Below, piece after piece: positions 6,933-11,174 of a stretch of DNA of 11,174 nt. Origin of the DNA: DASWRT01 sp036403035 (GTDB lineage: Bacteria > Pseudomonadota > Alphaproteobacteria > ATCC43930 > CGMCC-115725); contig DASWRT010000401.1 in assembly GCA_036403035.1 (NCBI GenBank), forward strand, positions 1 to 11,174, written 5' to 3'. Each line of letters begins with the position of its first letter. The first letter of the stretch is position 1. Under the pieces are notes generated by a model. The model was not told where the DNA came from. It did no database searches and saw only the letters and a list, made by a program, of their open reading frames with translations. Made by a program: the position numbers and the translations under genes.

Positions 6933-6940
6933 TGGATCAG

Positions 6941-7936
6941 ATGAGCGAATTCCGGGCTCTCGTCCTGCACGAGCGCGAGGGCGGCAAGGTCGAGGCGCGG
7001 ATCGAGACGCTGTCCGAGGACGCTCTGCCGGCCGACGACGTGACGGTCGCCGTCCAGTACTCGACCCTCAACTACAAGGACGGGCTGATCCTTCAGGGCC
7101 TCGGCCGACTCGTACGGAAATACCCGCACGTGCCCGGCGTGGATTTCGCCGGCACGGTCGAGTCGTCGACCTCGCCCGAATTCAAGCCGGGGGATCCTGT
7201 GGTCCTGACCGGCTGGCGCGTCGGCGAGCTGAGCTGGGGCGGCTACGCGCAGAAGGCGCGGGTCAAGGCCGGGCAGCTTGTCCGGTTGCCGGACGGCCTC
7301 TCGACGAAGCGGGCGATGGCGGTCGGCACGGCCGGCTTCACCGCGATGCTGTCGGTGATGGCGCTCGAGGACCATGGGTTGTCGCCGGACAGGGGCGATG
7401 TGCTGGTGACCGGCGCAGCCGGCGGGGTCGGCAGCGTCGCCGTCGCGATCCTGGCGAAGCTCGGCTACCGGGTCGCGGCCTCGACCGGCCGCGCCGAGAC
7501 GCACGACTACCTGCGCGGCCTCGGCGCCGCCGAGATCGTCGACCGCGCCACCCTGGCGCAACCGCCCGCGAGGCCGCTCGACACCGAGCGATGGGCCGGC
7601 GCGATCGACGCGGTCGGCAGCACGACGCTCGCCACGATCCTGACGCAGCTCAAATATGGCGGAAGCGTCGCCGCTTGCGGCCTCGCCGGCGGGAACGATC
7701 TGCCGACGACGGTGATCCCGTTCCTGCTGCGCGGCGTCAACCTGCTCGGAATCGACTCGGTGATGGCGCCGGTCGAGCGCCGCCGCAAGGCGTGGGACCG
7801 GATCGTCCGCGACCTGCCGATGGACAAGCTCGACGCGATGACCGAGACGGTGCCGCTCGCCGCGCTGCCCGGATTGGCGCCGAAGATCCTCAAGGGCGGC
7901 GTCCGTGGCCGGGTGGTCGTCGACGTCAACGCCTGA
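6941..7936 (+). CDS. acuI: Acryloyl-CoA reductase (AcuI/YhdH family, MDR superfamily)
   Basis: An NADPH-dependent, zinc-free medium-chain reductase. Characterised AcuI/YhdH proteins reduce acryloyl-CoA to propionyl-CoA, detoxifying acrylate from DMSP or 3-hydroxypropionate metabolism. The 331-aa length fits the family. Visible features: N-terminal MSEFRALVLHEREGG, the LNYKDGL segment of the catalytic domain, HVPGVDFAGTV, the family-typical GWRVGELSWGGYAQKARVK, the nucleotide-binding loop VTGAAGGVGSVAV with Gly158 to Gly164, and LLGIDSVMAP near the end. No structural-zinc cysteine cluster is seen, as expected. ATG 6941 is supported by AGGGA upstream and by the family N-terminus; ATG 6932 would add three residues. 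No DMSP lyase or propionyl-CoA carboxylase gene is in view, so the acrylate source is unknown. Confidence 0.93.
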   Translation: MSEFRALVLHEREGGKVEARIETLSEDALPADDVTVAVQYSTLNYKDGLILQGLGRLVRKYPHVPGVDFAGTVESSTSPEFKPGDPVVLTGWRVGELSWGGYAQKARVKAGQLVRLPDGLSTKRAMAVGTAGFTAMLSVMALEDHGLSPDRGDVLVTGAAGGVGSVAVAILAKLGYRVAASTGRAETHDYLRGLGAAEIVDRATLAQPPARPLDTERWAGAIDAVGSTTLATILTQLKYGGSVAACGLAGGNDLPTTVIPFLLRGVNLLGIDSVMAPVERRRKAWDRIVRDLPMDKLDAMTETVPLAALPGLAPKILKGGVRGRVVVDVNA

Positions 7937-7985
7937 AAGTTGCGGAGCCGCTGAACCGGCAGCGGTGAAAGGGAGTTTGTTGAGC

Positions 7986-7991
7986 GGGAGG
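7986..7991 (+). promoter_or_regulatory. Ribosome binding site for the exported-protein start at 7997
   Basis: GGGAGG lies 5 bases before ATG 7997. It is a strong match and the main reason for choosing 7997 over the in-frame ATGs at 8021 and 8030. Confidence 0.65.
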
Positions 7992-7992
7992 C

Positions 7993-8008
7993 TGGCATGA
8001 CGCTTGCT
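7993..8008 (+). promoter_or_regulatory. Candidate sigma-54 (-24/-12) promoter
   Basis: TGGCATGACGCTTGCT matches the RpoN consensus TGGCACG-N4-TTGCW at every fixed position except T for C, with correct spacing between GG and GC. It overlaps ATG 7997. A transcript from it would begin near 8018-8020, just before the in-frame ATG 8021. The operon's last gene encodes a sigma-54 activator, which makes autoregulation plausible. No enhancer-type inverted repeat was identified upstream, so a chance match remains possible. Confidence 0.4.
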
Positions 8009-8692
8009 GACCGGTCGAGCATGGCTGCGATGTCGCGCGTCATCGGTCTCGTTCTGCTCCTCACCGCCGTCGGCCCGGTAGGGCCGGCGCCGCTTGCCGT
8101 GTCGTCCGTCGCGCTGGCGCAGCCGGCTTCGCCGCCGCCGCAACAGCTTCCGCCGCATCTGCGCGGTGCGTTCGCGCCGGTGGCGGAGGATGGCGTGATC
8201 CAGCAGTTCGTGATGAACGTGCCGGGTCATGTCGACGGGTTCATCTTGACGACGGGTATGCAGGTGGCGATGCCGCCGCACATGGGCGAGGCGGCCGCTT
8301 CGCTCTGGAAACCCGGCGACCGAGTCCGCATCGACGGGTTCCGCGGCGTTCGCAACGGGCTGGCGCAAGTGGTCCTCGCCTGGGGCATCCATTCGACGGA
8401 GGACGAGCGCAGCCTCGTCGATGAACCCAGTCGCCGGCCGCCTCCGCCGCCTAGGCCGGGGCCGGAAGAAACGGTGACGGGACGGGTACGTCAGGTGCTC
8501 TTCACGATCGAGGGACAGCCCGTCGGCGCCATCCTCGACCAGGGACCGCAGCTCGCATGGCGGCCCGACCAGATCTGGGAAGAGAGGCCGCTGATCCCCG
8601 GCGCCACGGTCACTGCGCGCGGCAGGCTCAAATCGGGGCGCGCCGGCGCCGTGCTGGCGGTCGACGCGCTAACCGTCGAAGGCGGCAGCTGA
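7997..8692 (+). CDS. Exported protein with two tandem OB-like beta domains
   Basis: I do not recognise a named family. The 231-aa product starts with a signal peptide: hydrophobic VIGLVLLLTAVG at 15-26 and a likely signal peptidase I site after ALA at 39-41. A Pro/Gln linker follows, then two copies of one domain. Copy 1 (about 66-131) and copy 2 (about 162-228) align with a constant offset of 96 residues over 66-94: G-x-I/V-x-Q, a later G-x3-G, IL, G-x-Q-V/L-A and Pro. Both then have a PG-x2-V turn. A proline-rich linker (144-157) joins them. The pattern suggests small beta-barrels of OB type in the periplasm. The start at 7997 has a strong ribosome site, but ATG 8030 would give a more conventional signal peptide. 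The stop overlaps the kinase start (TGATG), which suggests a functional link such as ligand binding or sensing for the kinase. Confidence 0.8.
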   Translation: MTLADRSSMAAMSRVIGLVLLLTAVGPVGPAPLAVSSVALAQPASPPPQQLPPHLRGAFAPVAEDGVIQQFVMNVPGHVDGFILTTGMQVAMPPHMGEAAASLWKPGDRVRIDGFRGVRNGLAQVVLAWGIHSTEDERSLVDEPSRRPPPPPRPGPEETVTGRVRQVLFTIEGQPVGAILDQGPQLAWRPDQIWEERPLIPGATVTARGRLKSGRAGAVLAVDALTVEGGS

Positions 8693-10197
8693 TGCCAGCG
8701 GCAGCGGCGGCGCGGTCGCTTCGCTTCCGCTCGTTGCGCGGCCGCCTCATCCTGCTCTGGTGTCTGTTCGCGGTTGCCGCGGCAATCCAGGCGGTGCTGC
8801 TGACCGGCCTCTATCGCCAGTCCGCCGGCGAGCAGGTCCGGCGGAGCGCCGTCACCGTGCGTCGGGGCGCGGACGAGATCGCCCGGCGTTTCGCCTTCTA
8901 TGCCGCCGGATGGGAATCTCCTCCGACGGACTTTTCAGAGCCGCGACTCCAGCGCGAGATCACCGTCCTCGTGCAGCTCGCGCTCGGCGACCTGCCAGGA
9001 ATCGAGGGCGGCGTATGGCGGGCGGGCGGCGACAGCGTCGCCTACGCCTACCCGACCTACGAAGGCAGCGGCGCCAAGACGGACGTGCCCGACGCCGAGC
9101 GCGCCCGCATCGCCTCCGTGGTGGAGCGCGCCGTGCGCGAGCAGCGTCGCGTCGAGGACCGGCTGGTGCTTCGCCGCGAGACGATCGTGCTGGTCGCGGA
9201 ACCGCTCAACGCGGTTCGGGGCGTCGCCGCCTGGACGATGGGCCGCGTCTTCACCGAGGGTGGCGGCGCCTACACGCAACTCCTTGCCGGCATGGGCGTA
9301 TTGCTCGGTTTCCTGCTACTGTCCGGCGCCGTGCTCGGATGGCTGACCTGGAGCTGGTCGCGCCGGCTGGGGTGGATGGAAACGGCGCTCGCCGAGGCCG
9401 GCGAGGAGCTTCCGACATTGCCCTCGACCGGCGAACGCGATCTCGACCGCATCGTCGTCGCGATCAACGCCGCGTCCGCCCGCCTCGCCGCGGCGCGGAA
9501 GCGGCATGACGAGTTGGTGCAAGCCGTAACGAAGCAGGAGCGCCTCGCGGTACTCGGCCGGATGGCCGCAGGCATCGCGCACGAGATCCGCAACCCGATC
9601 GGCGCCATGCGCCTCAAAGCGGAGAACGCGGTGGGCCGTGCCGGCGAACGGCAGGAACGCGCGTTGCGCGACATCCTGCGCCATATCGCCCGGCTCGACC
9701 TTCTGCTCGGCGATCTGCTGACGATGACGCACCCGGTCCGCCCCACCGCGGATCTCGTCGAGATGACGAGCTTTCTCGCCGACCGCATCGAACTGCACGG
9801 CGAGGAAGCCGCACGACGCAACGTGCGCCTGACGTTCCAGTCCAGGATATCCATTTGGCCGCTAGACCGGCGGCGCATGGCGCAGGTGATCGACAACCTG
9901 ATTCTCAACGCCTTGCAGAACACACCGCCCGGCGGACGGGTGCATGTCGAGGCGTTGGCTTCCGGGGACGCCGTGCTGCGGCTCGTCGTCCGCGATACCG
10001 GCCCAGGCATTCCGGCGGAAATCGCGCCGCACCTGTTCGAGCCGTTCGTGACCGAACGAGCCGATGGCACCGGCCTCGGTCTCGCCATCGTCCGCGAGAT
10101 CGTCACCGCCCACGGCGGCACGATCCGCGCGATAAATACCGAAAGCGGCGGAGCGCAACTGGAGATCGACCTACCGTGGCGACGATCCTCGTCGTAG
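8692..10197 (+). CDS. Membrane sensor histidine kinase (NtrB/ZraS-like partner of an NtrC-type regulator)
   Basis: A 501-aa sensor kinase. Transmembrane helix 1 is at about 19-41 and helix 2 at about 197-220, enclosing a roughly 150-residue periplasmic sensor region with no family I can name. A HAMP-like linker (about 221-275, ending AINAASARLAAARKR) leads to the dimerisation domain with phospho-acceptor His297 in GIAHEIRNPIGAM. The ATPase domain has the N box NLILNALQNTP (Asn402 and Asn406), G1 DTGPGIP from 435, LFEPFVT, and G2 GTGLGLAI from 459, so it is complete. ATG 8692 overlaps the upstream stop by one base and precedes a basic N-terminus suited to membrane insertion. It phosphorylates, by inference, the regulator encoded next, whose start lies inside this gene. 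The signal is unknown; the periplasmic partner could be the protein encoded just upstream. Confidence 0.93.
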   Translation: MPAAAAARSLRFRSLRGRLILLWCLFAVAAAIQAVLLTGLYRQSAGEQVRRSAVTVRRGADEIARRFAFYAAGWESPPTDFSEPRLQREITVLVQLALGDLPGIEGGVWRAGGDSVAYAYPTYEGSGAKTDVPDAERARIASVVERAVREQRRVEDRLVLRRETIVLVAEPLNAVRGVAAWTMGRVFTEGGGAYTQLLAGMGVLLGFLLLSGAVLGWLTWSWSRRLGWMETALAEAGEELPTLPSTGERDLDRIVVAINAASARLAAARKRHDELVQAVTKQERLAVLGRMAAGIAHEIRNPIGAMRLKAENAVGRAGERQERALRDILRHIARLDLLLGDLLTMTHPVRPTADLVEMTSFLADRIELHGEEAARRNVRLTFQSRISIWPLDRRRMAQVIDNLILNALQNTPPGGRVHVEALASGDAVLRLVVRDTGPGIPAEIAPHLFEPFVTERADGTGLGLAIVREIVTAHGGTIRAINTESGGAQLEIDLPWRRSSS

Positions 10198-11174
10198 ATG
10201 ACGATGCCGATTTCCGGGACGGGCTCGTCGAGACGCTGACCGATCTCGGACACCGCATCGTCGAGGCGGCGTCGGGAAAGGAGGCGATGCGGCTCGCAGG
10301 GGCCGTGCGACCGGATGCAGCGTTCCTCGATCTGCGCATGCCGGACATGGACGGACTGGCGGCGCTTCGCGCGCTCCGCGACGGTAACGAACGCCTTCCC
10401 TTCCCGGTCGTGATCCTGACCGCCTACGCCAGCAGCGCCAACACGATCGAGGCGATGCGGCTCGGCGCCTTCGACCACCTGACGAAGCCTGTCGGCCGCG
10501 ACGATATCCGCGCTATCCTCGACCGTATCCTGACGCGCGCATGCGACGGCGACGGTGCTCCCGCGCCGCAATCTCCCCTGCCTTCGAGCGGCGGCGATGA
10601 CGGTGACGCGCTGATCGGCTCCAGCGACGCGATCCGCGACGTACAGAAGCTGATCGGCCTCGCCGCGGACAGCGACGCGACGGTGCTGGTCACGGGCGAA
10701 ACCGGTACCGGGAAGGAGCTGGCGGCGCGGGCCCTGCACCGGTTCAGCCGCCGCTCCGGCCGCCCGTTCGTCGCCGTCAACTGCGCCGCCATCCCGGCGG
10801 ATCTGCTCGAAAGCGAGCTGTTCGGTCACGTTCGCGGCGCGTTCACCGGCGCGGTTTCGGACCGGCGCGGCCGGTTCCGCGACGCGCAGGGCGGAACACT
10901 CTTCCTGGACGAGATCGGCGACATGGATGTCGCGATGCAAGCCAAGATCCTGCGCGTCCTGCAGGAACGCGCGGTCGTGCCGGTCGGCGGCAGTCGCCCC
11001 GAGCCGGTCGACGTACGCATCGTTGCGGCCACGCATCGCGACCTGCCGGCGCTCATCTGCGCCGGCCGCTTCCGCGAGGACCTGTACTACCGCCTGAACG
11101 TCTTCCCGATCGACGTCCCTCCCCTGCGCGAGCGGGCCGAGGACATCCCCGAGCTGGTGCTGCACTTCATGCGG
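10176..11174 (+). CDS. Sigma-54-dependent response regulator, NtrC family (3' end beyond window)
   Basis: 333 codons are visible and the frame is open at the window edge. The receiver domain (1-115) has acidic Asp8-Asp10, phospho-acceptor Asp52 in FLDLRMPDMDG, Thr82 and Lys104 in LTKPV. A short linker rich in Pro, Ser and Asp leads to the AAA+ domain, with Walker A GETGTGKE, the sigma-54 contact loop GAFTGA at 221-226, Walker B GGTLFLDEIGD, and VRIVAATHRDL followed by RFREDLYYRLNVFPI. The C-terminal DNA-binding helix-turn-helix lies beyond the window. GTG 10176 is chosen because MATILVVDDD is the canonical receiver start and GGAGA lies 10 bases upstream; the gene overlaps the kinase gene by 22 bases. 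It activates RpoN promoters, and the -24/-12 motif at the head of this operon is one obvious candidate target. Confidence 0.95.
   Translation, partial: MATILVVDDDADFRDGLVETLTDLGHRIVEAASGKEAMRLAGAVRPDAAFLDLRMPDMDGLAALRALRDGNERLPFPVVILTAYASSANTIEAMRLGAFDHLTKPVGRDDIRAILDRILTRACDGDGAPAPQSPLPSSGGDDGDALIGSSDAIRDVQKLIGLAADSDATVLVTGETGTGKELAARALHRFSRRSGRPFVAVNCAAIPADLLESELFGHVRGAFTGAVSDRRGRFRDAQGGTLFLDEIGDMDVAMQAKILRVLQERAVVPVGGSRPEPVDVRIVAATHRDLPALICAGRFREDLYYRLNVFPIDVPPLRERAEDIPELVLHFMR

Noticed and set aside
6860..6940. TTG-initiated N-terminal extension of acuI
   Set aside because: The extension is encoded by the repeat-like hairpins, lacks a ribosome site and does not fit the AcuI family start; ATG 6941 has AGGGA upstream.
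9270..11165. Long open frame on the - strand opposite the kinase and regulator genes
   Set aside because: It spans two well-supported genes with all their motifs in place, has low-complexity Arg/Ser/Ala content and has no domain of its own.

Overview
The window is high-GC (by eye well above 60%), densely packed bacterial DNA with almost every third codon position G or C. The protein set (AcuI/YhdH-type reductase, SCP-x-type thiolase, PNPOx-like stress protein, short class PyrC, an NtrC-type regulator with its kinase, and a GT9/GT4/asparagine synthase surface-polysaccharide block) suggests an alphaproteobacterium, perhaps near Rhodospirillales. That placement is an inference from gene style, not a phylogeny. 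No rRNA, tRNA, CRISPR, transposase or phage gene was seen.

Left block (1-3785, + strand): an unidentified C-terminal fragment, a GT9 heptosyltransferase-like gene that appears to have lost its N-terminal part at a junction near base 90, a GT4 glycosyltransferase, and a glutamine-hydrolysing asparagine synthase whose start overlaps the GT4 stop by one base (TGATG). This looks like the end of an LPS/exopolysaccharide operon. A PNPOx-like flavin-binding stress protein follows after an 88-base gap.

Middle block (4396-7936): dihydroorotase (pyrC) on the - strand converges on the PNPOx gene. Its 3' end is overlaid by two neighbouring palindromic units. One is a perfect 50-base element that can fold as a three-way junction, and it supplies the last codons and stop of pyrC. 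Divergent from pyrC are an SCP-x-type thiolase and an acryloyl-CoA reductase (AcuI/YhdH) gene, separated by 103 bases that hold a degenerate relative of the same repeat.

Right block (7997-11174, runs off the window): an exported protein made of two copies of one roughly 65-residue beta-rich domain, a membrane histidine kinase, and a sigma-54-dependent response regulator. The three overlap or abut tightly and look like one operon. A near-consensus -24/-12 sigma-54 promoter motif sits exactly over the first codons of the exported protein, which fits autoregulation by the encoded regulator. This exported-protein plus two-component unit is the best candidate here for an undescribed system.
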